Assembly: GCA_900100595.1 (NCBI GenBank)
Contig: FMUA01000003.1
Location: 74,441 to 138,440 of the forward strand
DNA from: Ruminococcaceae bacterium P7
GTDB taxonomy: Bacteria > Bacillota > Clostridia > Oscillospirales > Acutalibacteraceae
Length of the DNA: 64,000 bases
Direction of reading: 5' to 3'
The notes beneath the pieces are model-generated. The model was not told the DNA's origin, ran no database searches, and saw only the letters and a list, made by a program, of their open reading frames with translations. Made by a program: the position numbers and the translations under genes. Numbering within the stretch: position 1 is the first letter of the stretch; the number at the start of each line of letters is the position of its first letter. This document shows, one piece after another, positions 8,056 to 17,100 of this stretch.

Positions 8056-9213
8056 ATGAATAACGCAAAACCGAACCGCTGTCCCGTTTACAAAAAATGC
8101 GGCGGCTGTCAGCTGGACACCTCCTACCCCGAACAGCTGCGTTTCAAGCAGGGAAAGACCGAACGGCTTCTCAAGCGCTTCTGCCGCGTGGAGCCGATCA
8201 TCGGCATGGAAACGCCCTTTCACTACCGCAACAAGGTGCAGGCGGCATTCTACACCAACCGCAGCGGAAAGATCATCTCGGGCGTCTATCAGTCGGGCAC
8301 CCACCATGTGACGGGCATCGACAGCTGCATGATCGAGGACGAAACTGCCGACAGCATCATTGTCGGCGTGCGAAAGCTGCTGCCGTCCTTCAAGCTGACG
8401 ACCTACAACGAGGACACGCACAAGGGCTTTCTGCGCCACGTGCTGGTACGCCGCGGCTTTCAGACAAACGAGATCATGCTGGTGCTCGTAACAGGCACGC
8501 CCGTATTCCCCTCCAAAAACAACTTCGTGCGCGCTATCCGGGAAAAGTTCCCCGCAATCACGACCATCGTGCAGAATGTCAACAACCTCAACACCAATCT
8601 TGTGCTCGGTGAGAAACAGACCGTACTCTACGGCAAGGGGTATATCGAGGACATTCTCTGCGGCTGCCGCTTCCGCATTTCGCCGAAGAGCTTCTATCAG
8701 ATCAATCCCGTCCAGACCGAGGTGCTGTACGGCAAGGCGATGGAATTTGCTCATTTAAAAGGAAACGAAACCGTGCTCGATACCTACAGCGGCATCGGCA
8801 CCATCGGCATCGTCGCGGCAAAGCAGGGCGCCGGCAGAGTTATCGGCGTGGAGCTGAACGGAGACGCGGTACGCGACGCCATCAGCAACGCGAAGCTGAA
8901 CAAGCTGCAGAACATCCGCTTTTACAAGGGCGACGCGGGCGATTTCATGGAAACGTGCGCCGACGAGAACGAGCGCTGCGACGTCGTCTTTATGGATCCG
9001 CCGCGCGCCGGCAGCAGCGAGCAGTTTTTGCGCGCGCTGATAAAAATGTCGCCCAAACGGGTGGTTTACATTTCCTGCAACCCCGAAACAATGGCGCGGG
9101 ATCTGGATTTTCTGACAAAGCACAGCCATTACAGGGTGCAGAAAATACAACCCGTAGACATGTTTCCCCATACGGCGCATATAGAGTGCGTAGCTTTATT
9201 GTGCGGAGAATGA
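8056..9213 (+). CDS. 23S rRNA (uracil-C5)-methyltransferase, RlmD/RlmCD type (385 aa)
   Basis: SAM-dependent enzyme that methylates uracil C5 in 23S rRNA. The N-terminal CPVYKKCGGCQL carries the Cys residues that bind a 4Fe-4S cluster, the SAM domain shows DTYSGIGTIGI, and VVYISCNPETMARDL holds the catalytic Cys. At 385 residues it lacks the N-terminal TRAM domain of longer homologues. The start follows AAGGGG closely. Its promoter region is shared with divergent glnN. A tRNA U54 methylase (TrmA) is less likely because of the cluster motif. Confidence 0.88.
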   Translation: MNNAKPNRCPVYKKCGGCQLDTSYPEQLRFKQGKTERLLKRFCRVEPIIGMETPFHYRNKVQAAFYTNRSGKIISGVYQSGTHHVTGIDSCMIEDETADSIIVGVRKLLPSFKLTTYNEDTHKGFLRHVLVRRGFQTNEIMLVLVTGTPVFPSKNNFVRAIREKFPAITTIVQNVNNLNTNLVLGEKQTVLYGKGYIEDILCGCRFRISPKSFYQINPVQTEVLYGKAMEFAHLKGNETVLDTYSGIGTIGIVAAKQGAGRVIGVELNGDAVRDAISNAKLNKLQNIRFYKGDAGDFMETCADENERCDVVFMDPPRAGSSEQFLRALIKMSPKRVVYISCNPETMARDLDFLTKHSHYRVQKIQPVDMFPHTAHIECVALLCGE

Positions 9214-9274
9214 CAGCAAAAAAACAGTACCCTCAGAGAATGAGGAACCAGAAAAAGAAAGCAGGAGAGAATTT

Positions 9275-9799
9275 ATGAAACGCTTTTTAGTGGTTGTAGA
9301 TATGCAGAAGGACTTTGTGGACGGTGCGCTGGGCACAGCGGAGGCTGCCGCGATCGTCCCCAAGACAGCGGAAAAAATAAAGAACTTCGACGGCGAGATC
9401 TTTGTGACGCTTGACACCCATGATGAAAACTATATGCAGACAAACGAAGGCAGACACCTTCCCGTACCTCACTGCATCAAGGGAACGGACGGCTGGCAGC
9501 TCGATCAGACGGTCGCTGACGCGCTGAAAGCGCGCACGTATACGCCCGTCGAGAAGATTACCTTCGGCTCCGTACAGCTGCCCAGGCTCCTCGGTGAGCG
9601 CGCGCAGGGAGAAAACTTCTCCGTCGAGCTGATCGGACTTTGCACCGATATCTGCGTCGTCAGCAACGCGCTGCTGCTCAAAGCAAGCTTTCCCGAGGCG
9701 GATATCGCCGTAGATTCCGCGTGCTGCGCGGGTGTGACGCCTCAGGCGCACGAGGCGGCTCTCGCGACGATGAAAAGCTGCCAGATTCAGATTCTGTAA
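9275..9799 (+). CDS. Isochorismatase-family cysteine hydrolase, nicotinamidase-like (174 aa)
   Basis: The triad expected for nicotinamidase-type amidohydrolases is visible: Asp9 in VVVDMQKDFVD, Lys94 in VEKITFGS and Cys127 in GLCTDICVVSNAL. HxH-like residues for metal binding (DTHDENY) follow strand two. The best guess is nicotinamide deamidation in NAD salvage, though other amide substrates fit the family. It lies 61 bp after the rRNA methylase gene with AGGAGAG as ribosome-binding site and may be co-transcribed. Confidence 0.85.
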   Translation: MKRFLVVVDMQKDFVDGALGTAEAAAIVPKTAEKIKNFDGEIFVTLDTHDENYMQTNEGRHLPVPHCIKGTDGWQLDQTVADALKARTYTPVEKITFGSVQLPRLLGERAQGENFSVELIGLCTDICVVSNALLLKASFPEADIAVDSACCAGVTPQAHEAALATMKSCQIQIL

Positions 9800-9835
9800 G
9801 CCGGAACAAGATCAGCTTCTTTTAGAGAAATGCTA

Positions 9836-9864
9836 TTGAAAAATCCGTGAACTGATGGTATGAT
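9836..9864 (+). promoter_or_regulatory. Sigma-A promoter of the dockerin operon
   Basis: TTGAAA, a 17-bp spacer and TATGAT stand 130 bp before the dockerin gene. The leader contains a further possible pairing (GGGGAG at 9870 with CTCCCC at 9908), but I see no known riboswitch. Confidence 0.6.
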
Positions 9865-9993
9865 AAAGTGGGGAGATTTTACAATCACCTCCATCCGGAC
9901 AGTGAAGCTCCCCCTATCGCCGCACTGCTACGCTATCATACCGTTCAGCATACGCAGAACCCACTGACACAAATATTTGGAAAGGATGACAAT

Positions 9994-10353
9994 ATGAAAA
10001 GGATCGCAATACTTATCTGTATTCTCTGTCTGATGCCCGCACTCGGCATGATTCCCGCTGCCAACGCGGCTCAGCAGACCTATACTGTCGGCGACGCCGA
10101 CGGCAACGGTATTATCGACGTCAGGGACGTCACACTCATTCAGCGTATTCTTGCCGAGCTTGTCAGCGATGAAGCCGGAACCATCTCCCAGCGCGGAGAC
10201 ATCGACGAAGACGGGCTGAACATTGATGACGCGACGCAGATCCAGCGCTACATCACAGGCTATCGGGACGGCAACCGCATCGGCACGCAAATCAACCCCG
10301 AGCCTGCGCAGCAGCCGACAGAAGAGGGTGAAATGCCCAAGATAAGGGTATAA
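9994..10353 (+). CDS. Secreted dockerin-only protein (119 aa)
   Basis: A signal peptide (MKRIAILICILCLMPALGMI, cleavage near ANAAQ) is followed directly by a type I dockerin: GDADGNGIIDVRDVTLIQRIL and GDIDEDGLNIDDATQIQRYI are the two calcium-binding loop-helix repeats. A short Pro/Glu-rich tail ends the protein; there is no catalytic or binding module. A dockerin alone could occupy or cap cohesins on a scaffoldin, or may be the remnant of a longer enzyme. The start is chosen from GGAAAGGATG upstream and the signal peptide. It leads an operon with the amidohydrolase and TraX-like genes. Confidence 0.88.
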   Translation: MKRIAILICILCLMPALGMIPAANAAQQTYTVGDADGNGIIDVRDVTLIQRILAELVSDEAGTISQRGDIDEDGLNIDDATQIQRYITGYRDGNRIGTQINPEPAQQPTEEGEMPKIRV

Positions 10354-10365
10354 AGAGGGAACGTC

Positions 10366-11178
10366 ATGATCATCGACACTCATGCGCATATCGGCGCACT
10401 GCCTCCGTTTTTTGACATGACAACGGAACAGGTGCTCTATTCGATGGAAAAATACGGCATTGATTTTTCGCTGATCAGCGACATCGAGGCGGCGGAATAT
10501 GACCATCAGCGCAATCCTGTTCCCGCCTTTCTGCAAAAGCCGCAAAATGTGATTCTCCGCGACACGCTCGACGCGGTCAAAAAAGCTCCCGATAAGCTCG
10601 GCGCGCTGCCGTGGCTGAAAATCGGAAGCGAGCTGCCTGACGCGGACTTTATCCGCACCGTCAAAGAAAACCGCAGCCTGATCTACGGCTTCAAGCTGCA
10701 TCCGTTCCACTCGCTTGTCGCTCCTGACGACGAGCGGCTGGAGCCGGTTTATTCCCTTGCGGCGGAGCTGAATCTTCCCGTTGTTTCTCATACGGGAGGA
10801 TGCGAGCAGGCGATGTCGCCGCATCTGTATCAAGCGGCGAAACGCCATCCTGAGATCGACTTTGTGATGGTTCACATGGATCTCGGCACCGACAACGCAC
10901 AGGCGCTTGAGCTGCTGGGAAAGCTGCCGAACCTTTACGGCGATACGACTTGGGTTCCCGTCTCCGCGACGCTCGAAGCAATCAGGAGATACGGCAGCGA
11001 AAAAATGCTGTTCGGAACCGACAACCCGATCGACGGTCCGGACACGCTGCTCCATAACAAAACGGGCGACCGCTCGCTCTATCAGGAATACTTCATCGAG
11101 CTGCGGGGGCTGCTGGACGCCGATGATTACGAAAACCTGATGTACAAAAACGCGCAAAGGATTTTTCAGATCAAATGA
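10366..11178 (+). CDS. Amidohydrolase-family metal-dependent hydrolase (270 aa)
   Basis: A TIM-barrel amidohydrolase of the Amidohydro_2 kind: metal ligands in IIDTHAHIG (HxH), GFKLHPFH, VVSHTGG and the C-terminal GTDNPIDGPD. Such enzymes hydrolyse or decarboxylate small ring or amide compounds; the substrate cannot be read from the sequence. It is 12 bp downstream of the dockerin gene and overlaps the next gene by ATGA, so the three form one transcription unit even though their functions have no obvious link. Confidence 0.8.
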   Translation: MIIDTHAHIGALPPFFDMTTEQVLYSMEKYGIDFSLISDIEAAEYDHQRNPVPAFLQKPQNVILRDTLDAVKKAPDKLGALPWLKIGSELPDADFIRTVKENRSLIYGFKLHPFHSLVAPDDERLEPVYSLAAELNLPVVSHTGGCEQAMSPHLYQAAKRHPEIDFVMVHMDLGTDNAQALELLGKLPNLYGDTTWVPVSATLEAIRRYGSEKMLFGTDNPIDGPDTLLHNKTGDRSLYQEYFIELRGLLDADDYENLMYKNAQRIFQIK

Positions 11179-11897
11179 CAGAGTATCATATTATCCCCGA
11201 CAAATGGAAAGTATTCAGCGGCAGCACCCTGAAGGTCATCGCCACCGTATCGATGTTCATCGACCACGCAGGCTCCTATCTGGTAGACAAAAACATCGTC
11301 CTTCTGCAGCTGGGGACGCACAAGCTCCTGCTGTACCGCCTGATGCGCGATCTGGGCAGATTCGCTTTTCCGATTTTTTGCTTTCTGCTGATCGAGGGCT
11401 TTCTTCATACGCGCAGCAAGCTTCGATACGGCATCAGTCTCGCGGCGCTGGCGGTCATTTCGGAAATCCCGTTCAACCTCGTGCATACGGGAACGCTGTT
11501 TTTCCGCGGGCAGAATGTCTTTTTCACGCTGACGCTCGGCTTTCTCGGGCTATGCGCGCTGGAACGCTTCCGCAGGAAGCCGTGGATCTGTCTGCTTTGT
11601 ATTTTGGGACTGGCGATCGTATCCATCCATCTCGAAGCGGATTACAATATATCGGGCTTCGCGTTTATCATGCTGCTCTATGCCCTGCGGAAAAACGAGC
11701 TTCTGCGGATTTTTACCGCTCTGCTGCTCAACAACTTCCGCTTCGTGATGCTGTCCTTTCTGCCGATTTCACTTTATAACGGCAGACGCGGCTTCATCAA
11801 GGGGCCGTTTTTGAAGTATCTGTTCTACTTTATCTACCCCGCGCATATTTTTGTGATTTATCTGATCAAGGCGAACACGGTAGGATTTATACAATAG
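11175..11897 (+). CDS. TraX-like integral membrane protein (240 aa)
   Basis: Six to seven membrane segments and the motif FSGSTLKVIATVSMFIDHAGSYL near the N-terminus, followed by GRFAFPIFCFLLIEGF, are typical of the TraX family, named after the F-plasmid pilin acetylation protein. Chromosomal Firmicute members are widespread and their acceptor is unknown; acetylation of a surface polymer or protein is plausible. The start overlaps the upstream stop codon (ATGA), and a strong terminator follows. Confidence 0.82.
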   Translation: MTEYHIIPDKWKVFSGSTLKVIATVSMFIDHAGSYLVDKNIVLLQLGTHKLLLYRLMRDLGRFAFPIFCFLLIEGFLHTRSKLRYGISLAALAVISEIPFNLVHTGTLFFRGQNVFFTLTLGFLGLCALERFRRKPWICLLCILGLAIVSIHLEADYNISGFAFIMLLYALRKNELLRIFTALLLNNFRFVMLSFLPISLYNGRRGFIKGPFLKYLFYFIYPAHIFVIYLIKANTVGFIQ

Positions 11898-11912
11898 GAA
11901 TGCAATAAAAAA

Positions 11913-11932
11913 GGAACCGCGGCTGCGGTTCC
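11913..11932. terminator. Bidirectional intrinsic terminator
   Basis: GGAACCGC, a GGCT loop and GCGGTTCC are flanked by A6 on the left and T6 on the right, between the convergent TraX-like gene and the secreted Pro/Gly-rich protein gene. Confidence 0.9.
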
Positions 11933-11942
11933 TTTTTTCATC

Positions 11943-12725
11943 TTATTTGTATCTTCTGCCGTTTCTGGGCGTCTTTTCTTTTTTGCCGCCCTGATAGCCG
12001 TCGTCATAGTCGGAATCGGAACGGTAATAGCCCTGAGAGGAACCCGCTGTGGGATTCATCAGCCTTCTGCGGCGTGAGATCGCCGAAGCAATGAGATAGA
12101 TAAAGCCCGTCACGCTGAGAAGCATGCACAGAACACCGGCAATGATAATCCAGTGACCGTTATCCTCCTTGGCGGTGTTCTTCTGAATGAAGTTGAAGTC
12201 GCCGCTGCCGTCGTCCTCGGAGGACGTTACGCTGCCTGTTTTCTTCAGGCGCGAAGCGATGTCGCCCCAGTCGTTCTTGTTAAGCTCCTTGTCGTCGATA
12301 TTTTTCTTCTCGGAGTTATAGAGCGCCGCCGAGGGAGCTGTCGCCTTGGGCGGAATGTAGGTCTGACCGCCGCCGACATAGAAGGTTTCGTTGGTATTAT
12401 TGCCGTTATCGTCGTTATCGTTGTCGTAGCTGTTCCAGCTGCTCTGAGCGCCCGGGTTGTAACCGCCGCCTCCGCCGCTGCCGCCGTCGTCATCAGGATT
12501 AACGGGCGGATTGTACGGCTCGGGATCGGACGAGGGCGAATAGGGCGCCTCGGTGAAATCAGGTACATCGGGCTGCACGGGATCTTCGGGTTCATCGGGC
12601 ATGTCGGGCGAAACGGGGTCAACCACACTGCTGTCCGTCTCCGCGAACACGGGAGCGGTGCTCAGTGCGGCGCATCCCATGATCGCCGCCAAAATTACGG
12701 ATAAAAGCTTGATATGTCTGCTCAT
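11943..12725 (-). CDS. Secreted low-complexity protein with C-terminal membrane anchor (260 aa)
   Basis: I do not recognise a family. A signal peptide (MSRHIKLLSVILAAIMGCAA) is followed by a Pro/Asp-rich stretch (residues 32-85), a Gly/Asn/Tyr-rich stretch (85-130), a helical part, one membrane segment (about 200-222, starting WIIIAGVLCMLLSVT) and a basic, Tyr- and Gly-rich cytoplasmic tail. The start is set by GGAGG upstream. It follows the PrsA-like lipoprotein by 25 bp, so it is probably in the same operon. A cell-surface stalk or wall-spanning role is a guess. Confidence 0.65.
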   Translation of the reverse strand: MSRHIKLLSVILAAIMGCAALSTAPVFAETDSSVVDPVSPDMPDEPEDPVQPDVPDFTEAPYSPSSDPEPYNPPVNPDDDGGSGGGGGYNPGAQSSWNSYDNDNDDNGNNTNETFYVGGGQTYIPPKATAPSAALYNSEKKNIDDKELNKNDWGDIASRLKKTGSVTSSEDDGSGDFNFIQKNTAKEDNGHWIIIAGVLCMLLSVTGFIYLIASAISRRRRLMNPTAGSSQGYYRSDSDYDDGYQGGKKEKTPRNGRRYK

Positions 12726-12750
12726 AAAGCCTCCTTTGATAAAAGGGTGT

Positions 12751-13974
12751 TTACTCTGCGGATGTCGTCGCTTCCTCTTCTGTCTGTGCGTCGTCTGCGG
12801 CGTCCTCCGCAACGGTTGTTTCAGGTGCAGCGGTGGTGGGCTGCTCCGCAACGAAGAACATCTTGGGATCGTAGCCGTCTACTGCGCCATTCTTGTCGTA
12901 GTCGAGTTCCTTTGCGAGTCCCTCCACATACTTCTTGAAATCGTCTGTTTTCATCGCCGAGAGAACCGTCGCGCGGTTGGACGCGGATTCAAAATAGGTC
13001 TTTGCCGTCTCGTTGATGTCTTTCTTATAGAGCAGGTAGAGCATTGCGGTATCGCCCTCGCCTACCTTGACGGTGGTCGCCTTGCCGGTGTCGAGCTTCT
13101 CGAATGCGGTTTTCAGATCATCGCCCGCAGAAAAGCTCTCAAGCTGCTCCACGTTGCTGACCATCGCGCTCTGCGCAAGCTCATGCTTCTCGGTGTATGC
13201 CTTGTCAACGTCATCAATGCTCTTGCCGCCGTTGATGTCGCTGACATAGCCCTCAAGCTCGTCGGTCAGCTCTTTGATTTTGTCGTCGCTGAGCGCGGCG
13301 TTGGTCTGCTGACCGTCGTCGTCTGTTGTGCTCTCATAGAGCTGAACGGGAATGTAGCTGTAATCCGCGTATTTCTCGGTGAAGAACTTGGAAAGCTCCT
13401 CGTCGGTGACCTCCTGAGAACCGCCGGCGCCGTAAACAGCGTCAAAGAGAGCGGAATAGTTGGCGGAGTGAACAGCGGTGCAGTACTCAAAGCTCTCGTA
13501 GGAAATGCCGTAGGGCTCGAGAGACTTGCTCATGGGCATAATCTGACCGTACTGCGCGTAGGGTCCGACGTTCCAGTAGGTCGTGGACTCCTGCTTATTG
13601 GCGGTGAGAGTCGCCTCGTCGGGAGAAGCGCCCTCATCCTTGAGCGCCTTCTCGACAGCGAGGAACTCGAGGCACATCTCCTGCGCCTTGTCCTTCATCC
13701 ACTGACGGGCAACAGCGGTGTTGCCGTCGTCGTCGGTGATTTCAAGATCGAACCACTTGTCGTTGGTCGCGTCATAGTCGTCGAGCTTCTTGGCGAGCGT
13801 CTGACCCTGCTGGAACGCGAGGTCAAGACAGTAGATGTAGACACCGATAGCCAGCTCCTTGTCCGATGTTTTGTAGGACCATTCCTTGTTGAAGCTGCAG
13901 CCTGAGGCGAAGATCGCGGAGCACGCCATCACCACAGCGAGCAGCAAGGAACCGATTTTAACCGTTGGTTTCAT
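12751..13974 (-). CDS. PrsA/SurA-like extracellular foldase lipoprotein (407 aa)
   Basis: A lipoprotein signal (lipobox FASGC, Cys26) precedes a helical SurA_N-like region and a central segment of PrsA-like proteins. The gene order pth, mfd, then a SurA/PrsA-type lipoprotein is conserved in Clostridia, and this supports the call. A clear parvulin active-site signature is not visible, so it may act as a chaperone rather than an isomerase. The tail is rich in Thr, Ala and Glu. It has its own sigma-A promoter. Confidence 0.7.
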   Translation of the reverse strand: MKPTVKIGSLLLAVVMACSAIFASGCSFNKEWSYKTSDKELAIGVYIYCLDLAFQQGQTLAKKLDDYDATNDKWFDLEITDDDGNTAVARQWMKDKAQEMCLEFLAVEKALKDEGASPDEATLTANKQESTTYWNVGPYAQYGQIMPMSKSLEPYGISYESFEYCTAVHSANYSALFDAVYGAGGSQEVTDEELSKFFTEKYADYSYIPVQLYESTTDDDGQQTNAALSDDKIKELTDELEGYVSDINGGKSIDDVDKAYTEKHELAQSAMVSNVEQLESFSAGDDLKTAFEKLDTGKATTVKVGEGDTAMLYLLYKKDINETAKTYFESASNRATVLSAMKTDDFKKYVEGLAKELDYDKNGAVDGYDPKMFFVAEQPTTAAPETTVAEDAADDAQTEEEATTSAE

Positions 13975-14040
13975 GTTTTCATACCATCCTTACACAAATT
14001 TGACCCATACCCGTCGCGGGGTATGGATGCGTACTTTATA

Positions 14041-14069
14041 AGTATACACAATTTTTTCGCCATTGTCTA
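14041..14069 (-). promoter_or_regulatory. Sigma-A promoter of the PrsA-like gene
   Basis: TAGACA, a 17-bp spacer and TATACT on the minus strand. A hairpin (CCATACCC with GGGGTATGG at 14007-14028) follows the promoter inside the leader; it may stabilise the mRNA. Confidence 0.65.
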
Positions 14070-14106
14070 CATTTTATCAAAATTTTGTGAAAATTTTTCT
14101 TTTTTC

Positions 14107-17100
14107 TCATTTTAAGCGAAACACTTGTTTCAAAATCTCCACACTGTCCGCACCGTTCGGGCATTTTACCGCGAGAAACGGCTTGGCTCCCGCGTTGAGC
14201 GTTGCCTTTCCGTTGAGAGAAATCAGCAGATCCGCCACGGCAGGGGATTTGAGCTCCTTGACATAGAGCATCAGCACGTTGTCATTCTGTCGGATCTCAT
14301 AGACGCCCATCGCGTGGGCGCGGTTGCGTATCAGGGCGATTTCGATCAGTCCGAGCACCGCGTCGGGGATCTCGCCGAAGCGGTCGCGCAGCTCAAGCTT
14401 GACGTCCTCGGCGTCCTCGGATGTGCGGATGTCGGCGATACGGCGGTAAACATCGAGCCGCAAAGTCAGACTCTCGACGTAATACTCGGGGATGTGGGCG
14501 TCGACGGAAATATCGATCAGACAGTCGAGATCCTTGGTGCCGGCAGGCTCTCCCCTTTCCTCGCTGACAGCTTCACCGAGCAGCTTCAAATACATATCGT
14601 AGCCGACGCTCTCCATATGACCGTGCTGCTGGGCGCCCATGATGTTGCCCGCGCCGCGCAGCTCGAGGTCGCGCATTGCGATCTTGAAGCCGCTGCCGAA
14701 CTCGGTATACTCGCGGATAGCGGCGAGACGCTTCTGCTGTATCTCGGTGAGCACCTTGCTGCGGCGGAAGGTGAAGTAGGCGTAGGCGCGTCTTGCGCTT
14801 CGTCCCACGCGTCCGCGCAGCTGGTGGAGCTGGGAGAGTCCCATGCAGTCGGCGTTTTCTATTATTAACGTGTTGGCGTTGGGCAGATCGACGCCCGTTT
14901 CGATGATCGTCGTACAAACGAGGATATCAACCTCCTGCGCGAGCATCGCGCGCCATACCTCGCTAAGCTCGTTTTCTTTCATTTTGCCGTGCGCGATCGC
15001 GATCTGCGCGTCGGGAACCGCCTCCTGAATCCTTGCGGCGCAGGAGGAGATCGTCTCGACGTTGTTATGCAGGTAGAACACCTGACCGCCGCGGCGCATC
15101 TCGCGGCGTATCGCCTCATAGATGACCGCGTTGTCGTGCTCGAGCACATAGGTCTGCACGGGCTGACGGTTCATCGGGGCTTCCTCGATGACGCTCATGT
15201 CGCGCAGACCGCTCATCGCCATGTTGAGCGTACGCGGAATCGGCGTCGCGGAGAGCGTGAGCACGTCGACGTTTTTGACAAGCTCCTTGAAGCGCTCCTT
15301 CTGCGCCACGCCGAAGCGCTGCTCCTCGTCGATGATCGCGAGTCCGAGGTCGCGGAACTTCACGTCCTTCTGCACAAGTCGGTGCGTGCCGATGACCATA
15401 TCCACCTCGCCGCGCGCAAGCTTTTCGAGAATCTCCTTCTGCTGCTTGGCATTGCGGAAGCGCGAGAGCAGCTCAACACGGATGGGATAGCCGTCAAACC
15501 GCTTGGTGACGGTCTGGTAATGCTGCCACGCGAGAATCGTCGTCGGGCAGAGCAGGGCGCACTGCTTGGAATCCGCGACGCACTTGAACGCCGCACGAAG
15601 CGCGACCTCGGTCTTGCCGAAGCCGACGTCGCCGCAGAGCAGGCGGTCCATCGGAGAGCTGCGCTCCATGTCGTGCTTGATTTCGCGGATACAGGAGAGC
15701 TGGTCGGGCGTTTCCTCGTACTCAAACGACGCCTCGAAATCATGCTGCCACTCGTTATCGCCCGAAAAGGCGTAGCCCTTCGCCTTCATACGCGCGGAAT
15801 AGAGCGCGATCAGCTCCTTGGCGATGTCCTTGACCGAGGTCTTGACCTTTGCCTTCGCCTTCTGCCAGTCGCCCGAGCCGAGGCGGCTGAGCTTGACGCG
15901 GCTGTTTTCCTGCGGTCCGATGTATTTCGCGACCATGTCGAGCTGGGTGACGGGCACATAGAGCGCGTCGCCCTTGGCATAGTCGATTTTGATATAGTCC
16001 TTGACGACGCCGTGCGTGTCGAGCTTGCGAATGCCGCTGAACACGCCGATGCCGTGGACGCTGTGCACGACGTAGTCGCCTGCCGTCAGCTCCGAAAGAC
16101 TGTATATCTCCTGTCCGTCTTTTTTGCGGCGCTTCCGCTTCTTTTCGGGGCGGTAGGAGTTGTGTCCGTAGGTGAGCAGGAAAAATTTTTCCTTTGTCAG
16201 CTCAAAGCCCGCGCTCAGCGCGCCCGTCATCACATAGAGCCTGCCCTTGGCGGCTCGTTCGAGCGTCGTTGCGTATTCCGCGTCAAAGCCGTCCGTGCGC
16301 AGGTTTTCCGCAAGGCTCTTCGCCGCCTTTTCGGTGCCTGCGAGGATCACGCCGCGGCTGTCCTTGGTGAGCATACCGTGCAAGTCCTCGGTGAGCTGCT
16401 TATGCGAGCCTGTCCACGGGGTGAGCTGACGGATATTGAAGGTGATGATTTCCGACAGCTTCAATTCGATGCTGCCGTGCACGAAGCTCTCGAGCAGCAC
16501 CGCGCCGTGAGAAGCGAACCGCTCCATGCACTCGTTATAGGTCAGCGTGAAGCGGTCGAAGCCGCGGCAGAGATAGCCGTCCGCGATGCCCTGCTTGAGC
16601 AGCTCGGCGGTCTGGAAGTCCATCGACTTGCCCCTGTCGCGGATGCTGCTGAATTCAGAGAGAAAGAGCAGCGAGTCGCGGCTGAAATAGTCAAACAGGC
16701 ACTCGGGGCTGTCGTAAATCTGCCCGATGAACTTGTCCGCATTGGGCAGGTTCGCGCCCGAGCGCAGCAGCTCGGCTTCCGCGTAAATTTTTTCGCGCGC
16801 CTTGGCGACGCCCTTTCCGCGCAGCAGTCCCGCCTTGTGAACGATCTTGTCGGCAAGGGCGTTTCTGTCCTCGATGATGACCTCCGCCGAGGGCGTCAGG
16901 CGTATTTTTCCCGCTTTCTGAAAGCGCCGCTGGGTCTCGATGTCAAAATAGTTGAGATCGGCGACCTCGTCGCCCCAGAACTCCGCGCGGACGGGATATT
17001 CCGCATCGGGCATGAAGAAGTCGAGAATGCCGCCGCGCAGTGAGAACTGACCGCAGCCCTCCACCGCGTCGAACCGTTCGTAGCCGAGCAGCGTCAAAGC

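Noticed and set aside
9857-9942. Long inverted repeat (GGTATGATA / TATCATACC) as an RNA element before the dockerin gene
   Set aside because: The left arm overlaps the -10 box and would not be transcribed, so the pairing is probably chance.
14989-17043. 684-codon open frame on the plus strand opposite mfd
   Set aside because: It is the mirror of a GC-rich coding gene with biased third positions. Its translation is low-complexity (Arg, Ala, Glu, Leu rich) with no domain, and no ribosome-binding site or promoter fits.
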